Shown here piece by piece: positions 27,566 through 36,127 of a stretch of 64,000 bases of DNA (its first letter is position 1; each line of letters starts with the position of its first letter). Source of the stretch: UBA2821 sp902763335 (GTDB taxonomy: Bacteria; Bacillota; Clostridia; Lachnospirales; Lachnospiraceae); assembly GCA_052066835.1 (NCBI GenBank), contig JBQHRJ010000001.1. One strand, given 5' to 3'. A program made the position numbers and the translations under genes. A model generated the notes under the pieces. The model worked only from the letters and a program-made list of their open reading frames with translations. It was not told where the DNA came from and made no database searches.

Positions 27566-28438
27566 TTACTTTCCACGTTCAGCCATAAGAAGGGCTATTT
27601 CCTGCTCGTTTATACCAACCATTGCTTCACCTAAATCTTCTGAAAGTTTAGCAAGCATATCTGCATCAGTAAAGTTTGTTACTGCTTTTACGATAGACTG
27701 GGCACGTTTTTCAGGGTTTCCTGATTTGAATATACCTGAACCTACGAATACACCTTCAGCACCGAGCTGCATCATAAGAGCTGCATCAGCAGGAGTTGCA
27801 ACACCGCCGGCCGCAAAGTTTACAACAGGGAGCTTGCCGTTTTCATGTACATACAGTACAAGGTCATAAGGTACACGTAAAGTTTTAGCTGCTTCAAAAA
27901 GTTCATCCTCACGCATTGAAACGAGTTTAGCCATCTCACTGTTCATCATACGCATATGACGTACAGCCTGAACAACGTCTCCTGTACCCGGCTCACCCTT
28001 TGTTCTTATCATTGATGCACCTTCGTTGATTCGTCTGAGTGCTTCGCCAAGGTCTTTAGCACCGCATACAAATGGAACTTTGAACTTTGTCTTATCAATG
28101 TGATATACATCATCAGCAGGAGAGAGAACTTCGCTCTCGTCTATGTAATCGATTTCGATTGCCTGAAGAACCTGGGCTTCTGCAAAGTGACCTATACGGC
28201 ATTTAGCCATTACAGGAATACTTACGGCTTCCTGAATACCCTTTATCATCTTAGGGTCACTCATTCTTGATACACCGCCTGCAGCTCTTATATCAGCAGG
28301 AATTCTCTCAAGAGCCATAACAGCACATGCTCCGGATGCCTCTGCGATTTTTGCCTGCTCAGGTGTAGTAACGTCCATTATAACGCCACCCTTTAACATC
28401 TGTGCCAGTTCCTTGTTTAATCCGTATCTTTCATTCAT
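27566..28438 (-). CDS. pdxS: Pyridoxal 5'-phosphate synthase lyase subunit
   Basis: This 290-residue TIM-barrel enzyme makes PLP from ribose 5-phosphate, glyceraldehyde 3-phosphate and ammonia. D22, K79 (in VMAKCRIGH) and K147 (in IRTKGEPGTGD), the three catalytic positions of the family, are all present, as is YIDESEVLSPAD. It is the first gene of the pdxST operon and is divergent from a MocR-type regulator, the usual arrangement for PdxR control. Confidence 0.97.
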   Translation of the reverse strand: MNERYGLNKELAQMLKGGVIMDVTTPEQAKIAEASGACAVMALERIPADIRAAGGVSRMSDPKMIKGIQEAVSIPVMAKCRIGHFAEAQVLQAIEIDYIDESEVLSPADDVYHIDKTKFKVPFVCGAKDLGEALRRINEGASMIRTKGEPGTGDVVQAVRHMRMMNSEMAKLVSMREDELFEAAKTLRVPYDLVLYVHENGKLPVVNFAAGGVATPADAALMMQLGAEGVFVGSGIFKSGNPEKRAQSIVKAVTNFTDADMLAKLSEDLGEAMVGINEQEIALLMAERGK

Positions 28439-28457
28439 AGTAATATCTCCATTCTGC

Positions 28458-28476
28458 AGACACTGTAAACGTGTCT
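28458..28476. promoter_or_regulatory. Putative PdxR operator 1
   Basis: AGACAC-TGTAAAC-GTGTCT is a perfect six-base inverted repeat with a seven-base centre. It lies in the pdxS leader between the divergent genes and resembles operator 2 (GACA...TGT.AAA..TGTC). Confidence 0.55.
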
Positions 28477-28503
28477 TTACTTTTTATTTTTTTAGAGTAT
28501 AAT
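28476..28503 (+). promoter_or_regulatory. Candidate promoter for the MocR/PdxR gene
   Basis: TTTACT (28476-28481) and TATAAT (28498-28503) are 16 bases apart. The pair is flanked by the two dyads at 28458-28476 and 28512-28529. On the opposite strand TATACT (28500-28495) could serve pdxS. Confidence 0.5.
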
Positions 28504-28511
28504 TGATAACT

Positions 28512-28529
28512 GGACATGTTAAAATGTCC
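28512..28529. promoter_or_regulatory. Putative PdxR operator 2
   Basis: GGACAT-GTTAAA-ATGTCC is a perfect six-base inverted repeat just downstream of the TATAAT box for the regulator gene. It would also cover the upstream side of a leftward pdxS promoter. Confidence 0.55.
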
Positions 28530-28575
28530 AAATCAAAAAAAAAAGACAATGTCAGATGGAGGAAAAATAAAAACA

Positions 28576-29988
28576 GTGCTTACATATTCATTGGAAAACA
28601 TAGGGTCAGATAAGCTGTATGAATATCTGTATAAGAGAATAAAGAAAGATATAGAAGATAAACATCTGGCAGCAGACGATAAATTGCCGTCAAAGAGAGA
28701 ATTTGCTAAAAACCTTGGGGTCAGTATTATTACCGTGGAGACGGCATATTCACAGCTTATGGCGGAGGGATATATATATTCGGTTGACAGGAAAGGTTTT
28801 TTTGTGGCAAAGATAGAGGATAAGATGCCGCAGAATAAAGAGAGAAAAAAGAAATGTAATATTACTCATAAAAATAAAAGAGAATATTTTGCTGACTTTG
28901 TTACAAATACAGTGTCAGTTGATGATTTTCCATTTTCAACCTGGATGAAACTTTTAAAGGAAATGACGATGGACACGGATAAAAGCAGTCTGTTACTTGC
29001 ATCATCCGTTTCAGGAGTGAAAGAGTTAAGAGAGGCAATAGCATCACATCTGTATAATTTCAGAGGTATGGAGGTTGAACCGGAGCAGATAATAATAGGA
29101 GCCGGAACAGAATACCTTTACAGTGTAATAGTAAAGCTTCTTGGAAGAGACATGACATTTGGAATAGAAAATCCCGGATATAAAAGAATATCCCAGATAT
29201 ATAAAAGTAACGGGGTGAAGGTTGAGCATATTGATATGGATGCTGAGGGTGTAGTACCGCATAAAGTTGAAAAATCCGGTGTTGATGTGCTTCATATATC
29301 GCCGTCACACCATTATCCCACAGGTATAGTCATGCCTATAGGCAGAAGGTATGAGCTGCTTGGATGGGCAGCAAAGGACGAAAAAAGATATATTATAGAA
29401 GATGATTATGACTGTGAGTTCAGACTTTACGGAAAACCGGTTCATGCGCTGCAGAGCGTTGACAGGATGGATAAGGTGATCTATGTAAATACATTTTCAA
29501 AGAGTCTTGCACCGACATTCAGAATAAGTTATATGGTTCTGCCGGTACCGCTTGTAAAGGAATATTATGATAAGCTGGGATTTTATTCATGTACTGTATC
29601 GGCATTTGAACAGTATACACTTGCAAGATTCATAACAGAGGGATACTTTGAGCGCCATATAAACAGAATGAGGAATCATTATAGAAATCAGAGGGATATA
29701 ATAGTATCTGCCATAAAGAAAAACGGATTATCAGACTGGGTGGAAATAAAAAATGCGGATGAAGGACTTCATATGGTTCTGGAAATAAAGAAGAATATAT
29801 CAGACGAGTTGTTAAAAACAAAGGCATTGTCAAATAATATAAATATAGCATGTCTGTCTGAATATTATCAGAATCATACCTGTGACAGACATGCCATTAT
29901 ATTGTCATATTCGGGAGTGCAGACCGACAGAATCAGTCAGGCACTTGATATATTATTTGACTGTATTAAGGAATCAGTTCTTGAATAA
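28576..29988 (+). CDS. MocR/PdxR-type transcriptional regulator (GntR-aminotransferase fusion)
   Basis: The protein has an N-terminal GntR winged helix (DKLPSKREFAKNLGVSIITVETAYSQLM) followed by a fold-type I aminotransferase domain with the PLP lysine in NTFSKSLAPTFR and the DDYDCEF Asp motif. PdxR proteins sense PLP and control pdxST, which is divergent here. The frame is open from ATG 28516, but that codon sits inside an operator dyad; the family usually begins at (M)LTYSLEN, so GTG 28576, 13 bases after GGAGG, is preferred. Both starts remain possible. Its 3' end overlaps the opposing membrane protein gene by 15 bases. Confidence 0.85.
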   Translation: MLTYSLENIGSDKLYEYLYKRIKKDIEDKHLAADDKLPSKREFAKNLGVSIITVETAYSQLMAEGYIYSVDRKGFFVAKIEDKMPQNKERKKKCNITHKNKREYFADFVTNTVSVDDFPFSTWMKLLKEMTMDTDKSSLLLASSVSGVKELREAIASHLYNFRGMEVEPEQIIIGAGTEYLYSVIVKLLGRDMTFGIENPGYKRISQIYKSNGVKVEHIDMDAEGVVPHKVEKSGVDVLHISPSHHYPTGIVMPIGRRYELLGWAAKDEKRYIIEDDYDCEFRLYGKPVHALQSVDRMDKVIYVNTFSKSLAPTFRISYMVLPVPLVKEYYDKLGFYSCTVSAFEQYTLARFITEGYFERHINRMRNHYRNQRDIIVSAIKKNGLSDWVEIKNADEGLHMVLEIKKNISDELLKTKALSNNINIACLSEYYQNHTCDRHAIILSYSGVQTDRISQALDILFDCIKESVLE

Positions 29989-30363
29989 GTCAACTATCAT
30001 ATGAAACAGCCATCTTACAATGGCAAAAACTATAAACATTGCAAGAAATCCAGCAACGCCTGATAATATATCAGCAAATTCCATGTTACCCGTACCGGTA
30101 ACTTTCTGTCCGATTTCTATGGCAAATGTTATGACTATGATAACGGTAAAAACATATATCCATGTGATTACGAGGATATGATTTTTGCTGAGAGCCTTAA
30201 ACAGCGGATATATAATCATTAAAAGAAACATGCCAAGAATACCGATTACCAGAAAATGAAGCTGTTTGTCATCAAGAACGGTTTCGCAGCTGTCATTAAA
30301 GGTAAGTATTTTATTATGTATTTTGGCAATTATTTCGACTATCCAATATAGAAAATCACCCAT
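29974..30363 (-). CDS. Small VanZ-like membrane protein
   Basis: The 129-residue protein has three strongly hydrophobic segments (FLVIGILGMFLLMIIY, VITWIYVFTVIIVITFAI, and LSGVAGFLAMFIVFAIV). Polar positions DDKQLHF, AIEIGQK and FADILSG match the D-K-x-x-H, E-x-x-Q and D-I-x-x-N/G pattern of VanZ-type proteins. VanZ is linked to glycopeptide tolerance, but most family members are uncharacterised. AAGGTGGTG precedes the start. It is convergent with, and overlaps by 15 bases, the PdxR gene. Family assignment is tentative. Confidence 0.55.
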   Translation of the reverse strand: MGDFLYWIVEIIAKIHNKILTFNDSCETVLDDKQLHFLVIGILGMFLLMIIYPLFKALSKNHILVITWIYVFTVIIVITFAIEIGQKVTGTGNMEFADILSGVAGFLAMFIVFAIVRWLFHMIVDLFKN

Positions 30364-30386
30364 TATTACACCACCTTTCAGAGATG

Positions 30387-30415
30387 AGTATAATGATATG
30401 GGTTAAAAAAGTCAA
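30387..30415 (-). promoter_or_regulatory. Promoter for the VanZ-like gene (minus strand)
   Basis: Read on the minus strand, TTGACT (30415-30410) and TATACT (30392-30387) are separated by 17 bases. Confidence 0.6.
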
Positions 30416-30463
30416 TCAAAAACAGATATTTAGTGATAAAACAGGAAAGAGAGGAAGAGACAA

Positions 30464-31813
30464 ATGAAAGACAGTGAAAATTCTTTGGGAACTGCACCGG
30501 TTGCCGGTCTGTTAAAAAAGTTTGCAATACCTAGTATAATAGCCATGCTTGTAAGTGCGTTATACAATATTGTCGATCAGTTTTTCATAGGAAGAAGCGT
30601 TGGTCCGCTTGGAAATGCCGCAACCAATGTAGCGTTTCCGCTTAGTACATCATGTGTAGCGATAGCACTTCTTATGGGAATAGGAGGTGCGGCTGCATTC
30701 AATCTGGAGATGGGAGCAGGACACGGCAAGAAAGCCATACATTATATAGGAAATGCGATAACCATGCTTATAACATGTGGAGTGATATTGTGCATTATAG
30801 TTCAGTTATTTCTTACACCGATGTTAAAATTTTTCGGTTCACCGGACAGCGTGCTTGGATATGCCAAAACATATACATCCATAACATCATTTGGATTTCC
30901 GTTTCTTATATTGGCGACAGGTGGAGGACATCTTATAAGAGCTGATGGAAGTCCGAAGTTTACAATGATGTGTAATCTTTCCGGAGCCGTTATAAATACG
31001 ATTCTTGATCCCATACTTATATTTGGATGCGGTATGGGAATGGCGGGTGCTGCGATAGCGACTGTAGCAGGTCAGATATTTTCCGGAGCACTTGCAATAT
31101 ATTATTTTATGCATTTTAAAACAGTGGAGCTGACTAAGGAACATCTCGTAGTTAAGTGGGAGTATTTAGGAAGACTTGTAGCGCTTGGCGCTTCACCATT
31201 TTTTAATCAGATTGCCATGATGATAGTACAGATAGTTATGAATAAATCACTTACTTATTATGGTGCCTTATCATCATATGGCGGTGATATTCCACTTGCG
31301 TGTGCAGGCATTATAACAAAGGTAGGTATGGTATTCTTTTCGATAGTCATAGGTATATCACAGGGATTGCAGCCGATTGTCAGCTTTAATTATGGTGCGG
31401 GCAGGCGTGATAGGGTAAAAGAGGCATTATTGCTTGCACTAAAGGCGGGATTTATAATATCTGTAGTGGCATTTCTGATGTTCATACTTATACCTAGACA
31501 GATTATAGGACTGTTTGGTTCGGGAAGTGCAGAATATTACAGATTTGCCGTTTTATATTTTAGAATATTTTTGTTTTTTACATTTATAAATTTCATTCAG
31601 CCAATATCATCGAATTTTTTTACGGCAATTGGAAAACCGTACAAGGGAATATTTCTCTCGCTTACAAGACAGATATTATTCCTGCTTCCGCTTATACTTA
31701 TACTGCCACTTATAATGGGAATAGACGGTATAATGTATGCGGGACCGTGTGCGGATCTGGTGGCAGGTATAGTGGCAGGAATAATGACCTATAAAGAAAT
31801 TAAAAATATGTAG
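30464..31813 (+). CDS. MATE-family multidrug/cation exporter
   Basis: The 449-residue protein has about 12 hydrophobic helices in two similar halves and the MATE signatures: PSIIAMLVSALYNIVDQFFIG near the N-terminus, GIGGAAAFN, and GISQGLQPIVSFNYGAG in the second half. MATE proteins export drugs or metabolites using Na+ or H+ gradients; the substrate cannot be told. GAGAGGAAGAG precedes the ATG. It ends three bases before the stop of the opposing HAD gene. Confidence 0.92.
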   Translation: MKDSENSLGTAPVAGLLKKFAIPSIIAMLVSALYNIVDQFFIGRSVGPLGNAATNVAFPLSTSCVAIALLMGIGGAAAFNLEMGAGHGKKAIHYIGNAITMLITCGVILCIIVQLFLTPMLKFFGSPDSVLGYAKTYTSITSFGFPFLILATGGGHLIRADGSPKFTMMCNLSGAVINTILDPILIFGCGMGMAGAAIATVAGQIFSGALAIYYFMHFKTVELTKEHLVVKWEYLGRLVALGASPFFNQIAMMIVQIVMNKSLTYYGALSSYGGDIPLACAGIITKVGMVFFSIVIGISQGLQPIVSFNYGAGRRDRVKEALLLALKAGFIISVVAFLMFILIPRQIIGLFGSGSAEYYRFAVLYFRIFLFFTFINFIQPISSNFFTAIGKPYKGIFLSLTRQILFLLPLILILPLIMGIDGIMYAGPCADLVAGIVAGIMTYKEIKNM

Positions 31814-31816
31814 TAG

Positions 31817-32590
31817 TTAGAATAAATATTTTTCTATAAATTTTGCCACACCATCGTTTTCATTACTGTCGGTAGTGTGGGTTGCGATATCTTTTATGTC
31901 AGCTATGGCATTTGATACGGCAACACTGACTCCGCAGAGTTTCATCATGTCGAGGTCGTTTGTGTCATCACCGAATGCAGCAATATTCCCGGTGGGGATA
32001 CCGGTGACCTCGGCAAGCTTTTTTAAAGCACCGGCTTTTCCAGCATTTTTTGCCATGAAAGCATATCTGTTTTCATTTCTGTATGAGAGATAACGGCAGT
32101 CAAACCTGTTACATATTTCTTCTGCAAGTTCAGGGGATGAACATTCCATTACGATTTTAAATGTAGGAAGCTTTAACGGTTCATTGAAAGTTACGGTATA
32201 TGACGGACTTTCGCATCCGGTAAGCGTTACCTGACGCTCAGCGGGATACTGCCTGAAAATTCCATTATCATTTACAATGGAAATATAACATCCCGGATTC
32301 TCTTTTTTTATCATATTCAATATTTCATTTGACAATTCCATGTCCATATAAAAACCGAATAAAAGCTTTCCATTACAAAAAGTCATGGTGCCATCATTGG
32401 TTATCTGATAGTCAGGAAGTATCCTGTCGGTAAAAGGTGTTATACCGGTTATGTACCTTGCAGTGGCAACAGAAGTTTTTATACCATAATCCGGACATTT
32501 TCTGAATATGGCGGCCGTATAGTCAGATATCGATTTATCATTTCTTAAAAGAGTATTATCAAGGTCAGAGACAATAAGTTTAATATCCAT
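31817..32590 (-). CDS. HAD-superfamily phosphatase, Cof type
   Basis: The 257-residue hydrolase has the nucleophile motif DLDNTLL (D9, D11), a type IIB cap, a conserved Lys in the KAGALKKL region, and the metal motif GDDTNDLDMM near the C-terminus. Cof-type enzymes dephosphorylate sugar phosphates, nucleotides or pyridoxal phosphate; the substrate is unknown. AAGGAG lies upstream of the start. It is convergent with the MATE gene with only three bases between the stop codons. Confidence 0.9.
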   Translation of the reverse strand: MDIKLIVSDLDNTLLRNDKSISDYTAAIFRKCPDYGIKTSVATARYITGITPFTDRILPDYQITNDGTMTFCNGKLLFGFYMDMELSNEILNMIKKENPGCYISIVNDNGIFRQYPAERQVTLTGCESPSYTVTFNEPLKLPTFKIVMECSSPELAEEICNRFDCRYLSYRNENRYAFMAKNAGKAGALKKLAEVTGIPTGNIAAFGDDTNDLDMMKLCGVSVAVSNAIADIKDIATHTTDSNENDGVAKFIEKYLF

Positions 32591-32627
32591 AAGTTATTTC
32601 TCCTTTTATTTAGAGATGATTATTTAG

Positions 32628-32667
32628 GATTCAGGTGTCAAAAGCCCCCCCTTTTGACACCTGAATC
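32628..32667. repeat. Perfect 17-bp palindrome with an all-C loop
   Basis: GATTCAGGTGTCAAAAG (32628-32644) and its exact reverse complement (32651-32667) flank six C residues. There is no T tract on either side, so it is not a classical terminator. It lies 37 bases upstream of the HAD gene start, within a 435-base gap. Confidence 0.7.
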
Positions 32668-32678
32668 TATTTAGATAA

Positions 32679-32880
32679 TTGCGAAACTTCACTGTATTCA
32701 ATGTAATGTGCAAATTTATAGGCTGAATAAGCGACATTCTGAGGCGGCCGGTACTTAGCAACCGTATTTTGGTTGCTTATGTACCGCTGCCAGCCGAAGA
32801 TAGTGAAAACGTGTGAGCGTTTCAGCCTATAAATTGCACATATTTATATTATAAAGAAAGAGTTTCGCAAACAACTAATA
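32679..32880. repeat. Large structured palindromic intergenic element (second copy type)
   Basis: Nested inverted repeats occupy about 200 bases. TTGCGAAACT (32679-32688) pairs with AGTTTCGCAA (32871-32880). A 22-base arm at 32705-32727 pairs with 32821-32842 with one bulge. A central hairpin pairs 32743-32763 with 32771-32791 (GGTACTTAGCAACC / GGTTGCTTATGTACC). The nested-stem layout and the GCTTATGT..ACCGC segment recall the element at 3705-3826. No coding frame fits. It may be a structured RNA or a non-autonomous mobile element. Confidence 0.55.
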
Positions 32881-32944
32881 ACGTCAATTGTATTTGAAAA
32901 ACTCCAAAATTTCAATGAAATTTGTGTCAATTATATTACATAAT

Positions 32945-32972
32945 TTGATTTTTGAACGGAATATGATATAAT
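32945..32972 (+). promoter_or_regulatory. Promoter for citrate synthase
   Basis: TTGATT (32945-32950) and TATAAT (32967-32972) lie 16 bases apart. The GGAAGGA ribosome-binding site and ATG follow. Confidence 0.6.
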
Positions 32973-33025
32973 AGAAAACTGTATAACCCGAAAAAGACGA
33001 CACAGAGGAAGGAATGGTGATATGA

Positions 33026-34372
33026 ATGTCTGATAAAGATGTGACATTGTATGACTTATTTTCGAAAAATAATCATATTGATAAAGAATACTATGAGAAG
33101 TACCAGGTAAAGAGAGGACTGAGAAATCAGGACGGAACCGGTGTACTTGCAGGAGTTACAAATATATGTAATGTTCACGGATATGTTGTGAGTGAAGGAG
33201 AGAAGATTCCTGCAGAAGGAGAGCTTACATTCAGAGGTTACAGTATAAGGGATCTTGTTGCAAATGTTCAGAAAGAGAACAGGTTTGGTTATGAAGAGAT
33301 AGCCTATCTTCTGTTGTCAGGTGAGTTACCAAATAAAAAGCATTTAGCTGAATTTACAAAGATTATAGATGAGAATAGACAGCTGCCAAATGATTTCTTT
33401 GGAGATATGATTCTTAAGGCACCATCACTAAACATAATGAATAAGTTAGCACGTTCAGTTCTTTCATTATATTCGTATGATGACTGTCCGGACATGATTA
33501 CACCAAAGCATGAGATAGATACAGCTATATCCATCATATCAAAACTTCCGGTTATTATGGTTTTGGCATATTATGTAAAACAGGCAGCATATTGCGGAGA
33601 ATCAATGATAATGCATCCGGTTATACCGGGACAGTCAACTGCCGAGACAATACTTTCTATATTAAGAAAAGACAGACAGTTTACTGATGAGGAAGCAAAA
33701 CTGTTAGATGTTGTACTTATGCTTCACGCAGAGCATGGCGGTGGTAACAACTCTACATTTACATGCAGGGTATTATCATCATCAGGAACTGATCCGTATT
33801 CAGCATATGCAGCAGCCATAGGTTCGCTTAAAGGACCAAAACACGGTGGTGCAAATCACAAGGTTTCGACAATGCAGAGATTTATAAGAGAAAATGTTAA
33901 AAACTGGAATGATGACGGAGAGGTTGCAGACTGCCTCAGAAAGATTGTAAGAAAGGAAGCATTTGATAAGACAGGTCTTATATATGGAATGGGACATGCC
34001 GTATATACATTGTCTGATCCTAGAGCGTGCATACTTAAAGAGAGTGCGGAGAAGCTTGCAAAGGGAACAGAGTTCGAGGCAGAGCTTAATCTTATAGAGA
34101 CAGTTGAAAGAATTGCACCTGAAGTATTTGCAGAGGTTAAAGGTGATATAAAGACTATATGTGCAAATGTTGATATGTACAGTGGATTTGTATATAAGAT
34201 GCTTGGAATACCTGAGGATTTGTATACACCTTTATTTGCCGTTTCAAGAATGGCAGGATGGAGTGCACACAGATTTGAGGAACTTGTTACCGGAAGAAGA
34301 ATCATAAGACCGGCATACAAGGCTATAACAGGAAAAAAAGAGTATGTAAGTATTAATGACCGGAGGGATTAA
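33026..34372 (+). CDS. gltA: Citrate (Si)-synthase family protein
   Basis: The 448-residue protein condenses acetyl-CoA with oxaloacetate to citrate, or is a close relative acting on propionyl-CoA. Visible are FRGYSIRDL, AEHGGGNNSTF with the first active-site His, KHGGANHKV with the catalytic His at 273, and GMGHAVYTLSDPRA with the third His and the substrate Arg. In gut clostridia this enzyme feeds glutamate synthesis through a partial TCA branch. The stop codon overlaps the lgt start by one base, so the two genes are translationally coupled. Confidence 0.92.
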   Translation: MSDKDVTLYDLFSKNNHIDKEYYEKYQVKRGLRNQDGTGVLAGVTNICNVHGYVVSEGEKIPAEGELTFRGYSIRDLVANVQKENRFGYEEIAYLLLSGELPNKKHLAEFTKIIDENRQLPNDFFGDMILKAPSLNIMNKLARSVLSLYSYDDCPDMITPKHEIDTAISIISKLPVIMVLAYYVKQAAYCGESMIMHPVIPGQSTAETILSILRKDRQFTDEEAKLLDVVLMLHAEHGGGNNSTFTCRVLSSSGTDPYSAYAAAIGSLKGPKHGGANHKVSTMQRFIRENVKNWNDDGEVADCLRKIVRKEAFDKTGLIYGMGHAVYTLSDPRACILKESAEKLAKGTEFEAELNLIETVERIAPEVFAEVKGDIKTICANVDMYSGFVYKMLGIPEDLYTPLFAVSRMAGWSAHRFEELVTGRRIIRPAYKAITGKKEYVSINDRRD

Positions 34373-35124
34373 TGTATAACGATATTAATATAGGTCCTGT
34401 AACTATTCATATGTATGGTCTTATGATTGCCATAGGATTTGCAGTGGCATATCTGCTGGCAGATTACAGGGCAAAAAAAAGAAATCTTAGCAGTGACATA
34501 ATATTCGGAATATTGTGGTGTGCCGTCATAGGCGGAATGTTGGGAGCCAGAATATTATATTATGTGGTAAGTATAAAAGATATTATTGATGATCCGTCGA
34601 TTCTGTGGAATTTTTCAAACGGATATGTTGTATATGGTGGAATAATAGGTGGAGTGCTTGCGAGCTATATATATTGCAGAATAAAAAAAGCTCCATTTGT
34701 TAAATATTTTGATCTTGTTATTCCGGAAGTTGCCCTTGCACAGGGATTTGGACGAATGGGATGCTTTTTTGCAGGATGTTGCTATGGCAGGGAGACTGAT
34801 TTACCGATTGGAATAGTATTTAAACATTCAGCATATGCCCCGAATGGGGTGAAACTGATGCCTACACAGCTTATATCAAGCGCAGGAGATTTTCTGATTG
34901 CTGCTGTATTGTTTATATATGCGCGAAAAGAAAGAGACAATCTGAAAGTCGGTTCATTATATATGATAATGTACAGTATAGGAAGATTCCTGATTGAATT
35001 TCTGAGGGATGATTACCGTGGAAGCATAGGATTCATGTCTACATCGCAGATAATATCAGTTATTATATTCGCAGCAGGTGTAATAATGTGGATTATGGGA
35101 AAGAAGATATGTAAGGCGGAATAA
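34372..35124 (+). CDS. lgt: Prolipoprotein diacylglyceryl transferase
   Basis: The 250-residue integral membrane enzyme transfers diacylglycerol from phosphatidylglycerol to the lipobox cysteine of prolipoproteins. It has seven hydrophobic segments and the Lgt signature around the essential Arg (QGFGRMGCFFAGCCYG), the early HMYGLMIAIGF segment and GYVVYGGIIGG. Its ATG overlaps the citrate synthase stop. A strong terminator follows at 35133. Confidence 0.95.
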   Translation: MYNDINIGPVTIHMYGLMIAIGFAVAYLLADYRAKKRNLSSDIIFGILWCAVIGGMLGARILYYVVSIKDIIDDPSILWNFSNGYVVYGGIIGGVLASYIYCRIKKAPFVKYFDLVIPEVALAQGFGRMGCFFAGCCYGRETDLPIGIVFKHSAYAPNGVKLMPTQLISSAGDFLIAAVLFIYARKERDNLKVGSLYMIMYSIGRFLIEFLRDDYRGSIGFMSTSQIISVIIFAAGVIMWIMGKKICKAE

Positions 35125-35132
35125 TAGACAGT

Positions 35133-35162
35133 GCAGGGTGCGTTTTGCATCCTGCTTTTTTT
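35133..35162 (+). terminator. Rho-independent terminator after lgt
   Basis: GCAGGGTGC (35133-35141) pairs with GCATCCTGC (35147-35155), with one G-U pair, and seven T residues follow. Confidence 0.88.
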
Positions 35163-35196
35163 AACTTATGCAAGTAGTAATAAAAACCATTTGTTA

Positions 35197-35225
35197 TTGA
35201 CAAAACATCTACATAATGATAACAT
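35197..35225 (+). promoter_or_regulatory. Promoter of the nitronate monooxygenase pseudogene
   Basis: A consensus TTGACA (35197-35202) and TAACAT (35220-35225) are separated by 17 bases. Confidence 0.5.
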
Positions 35226-35256
35226 ATAAATAGTTTGAATATCAAAATATTTATTT

Positions 35257-35270
35257 TGACCGGTCGGTCA
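35257..35270. promoter_or_regulatory. TetR-type operator
   Basis: TGACCG-GT-CGGTCA is a perfect six-base dyad just before the ribosome-binding site of the pseudogene. Dyads of this GACCGNNCGGTC type are common TetR/AcrR-family operators. No TetR gene is present in the window. Confidence 0.5.
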
Positions 35271-35285
35271 GGAAAGGAAATATAA

Positions 35286-36058
35286 ATGTTACCAAAACTT
35301 GTTATAGGAGATAAAAGTGCAGATATACCGATTATACAAGGAGGAATGGGAGTAGGTGTGAGCAGATCAGGGCTTGCCGGTGCCGGTGCGGATGTTATTA
35401 TATGTGGCGCAGGTTTACCTGTTGATCTGCCAGAGCTTGTAAAAGACAGTGACTGTAAGATTGCTCCAATAGTTTCATCAGAGCGTGCATGCAATATAAT
35501 ACTAAAAATGTGGTCGCACAGATATGACAGAACAGCGGATTTTATTGTTGTAGAGGGACCGGAGGCAGGCGGACATTTAGGGTATTCAAAAGAACAGTTA
35601 GAACATATAGAAGAATACGATTTTGATGAGGAGATAAAGAAAATTATCTGTGCAAAACAGAAATATGAAAATGAGTATAATGTAAATATTCCGGTGATTG
35701 TAGCCGGAGGGGTATTTACTAGACAAATGAATGCGATGCATCACAAGAGTATAAAAATATGTATTTAAATGCTAAAGCAGGGGATATATGTATAGTTAAA
35801 AGTCCTGTTGGAATGCCGGGGAGGGCTGTCAGAAACAGATTCATAGAAAGGGTTGAAAAGGAGAGACAGAAGATAGAAAAATGCTATCAGTGCCTTGAGA
35901 AATGTAATCCGGCTGATGTACCATACTGTATAACAAAAGCACTTATATCAGCAGTCCGGGGAGATATTGACAATGGGCTTATATTCTGCGGTTCAAATGT
36001 TGACAGAATAAATAAGATAGTGTCTGTGCACGATTTAATTAAAGAGCTGGTTATGTAG
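35286..36058 (+). pseudogene. Nitronate monooxygenase / 2-nitropropane dioxygenase-type enzyme, decayed
   Basis: Two overlapping frames (35286-35768 and the frame ending at 36058) together match an FMN-dependent NMO/FabK-like oxidoreductase of about 360 residues, with two gaps. The N-terminus (IIQGGMGVGVSRSGLAG) runs straight into AGADVIICGAGLP, skipping about 70 residues that normally lie between, in frame. After VIVAGGVFTR the frame breaks: the second frame, read back from 35759, contains TNECDASQEYKNMYLNAKAG, the normal continuation after a further missing stretch of about 20 residues. The C-terminus (SPVGMPGRAVRN, CYQCLEKCNPADVPYC) is intact. Function must be lost. Confidence 0.85.
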
Positions 36059-36084
36059 TAATCATGCTGAATATTTTTAGAATT

Positions 36085-36121
36085 TATATATAAAACAAGC
36101 CGGACAGCAAAGCGTCCGGCT
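36085..36121 (-). terminator. Terminator of degV (minus strand)
   Basis: AGCCGGAC (36098-36105) and GTCCGGCT (36114-36121) form a perfect eight-base stem. Read on the minus strand it lies just after the degV stop and is followed by TTGTTTTATA. Confidence 0.7.
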
Positions 36122-36127
36122 GAAAAG

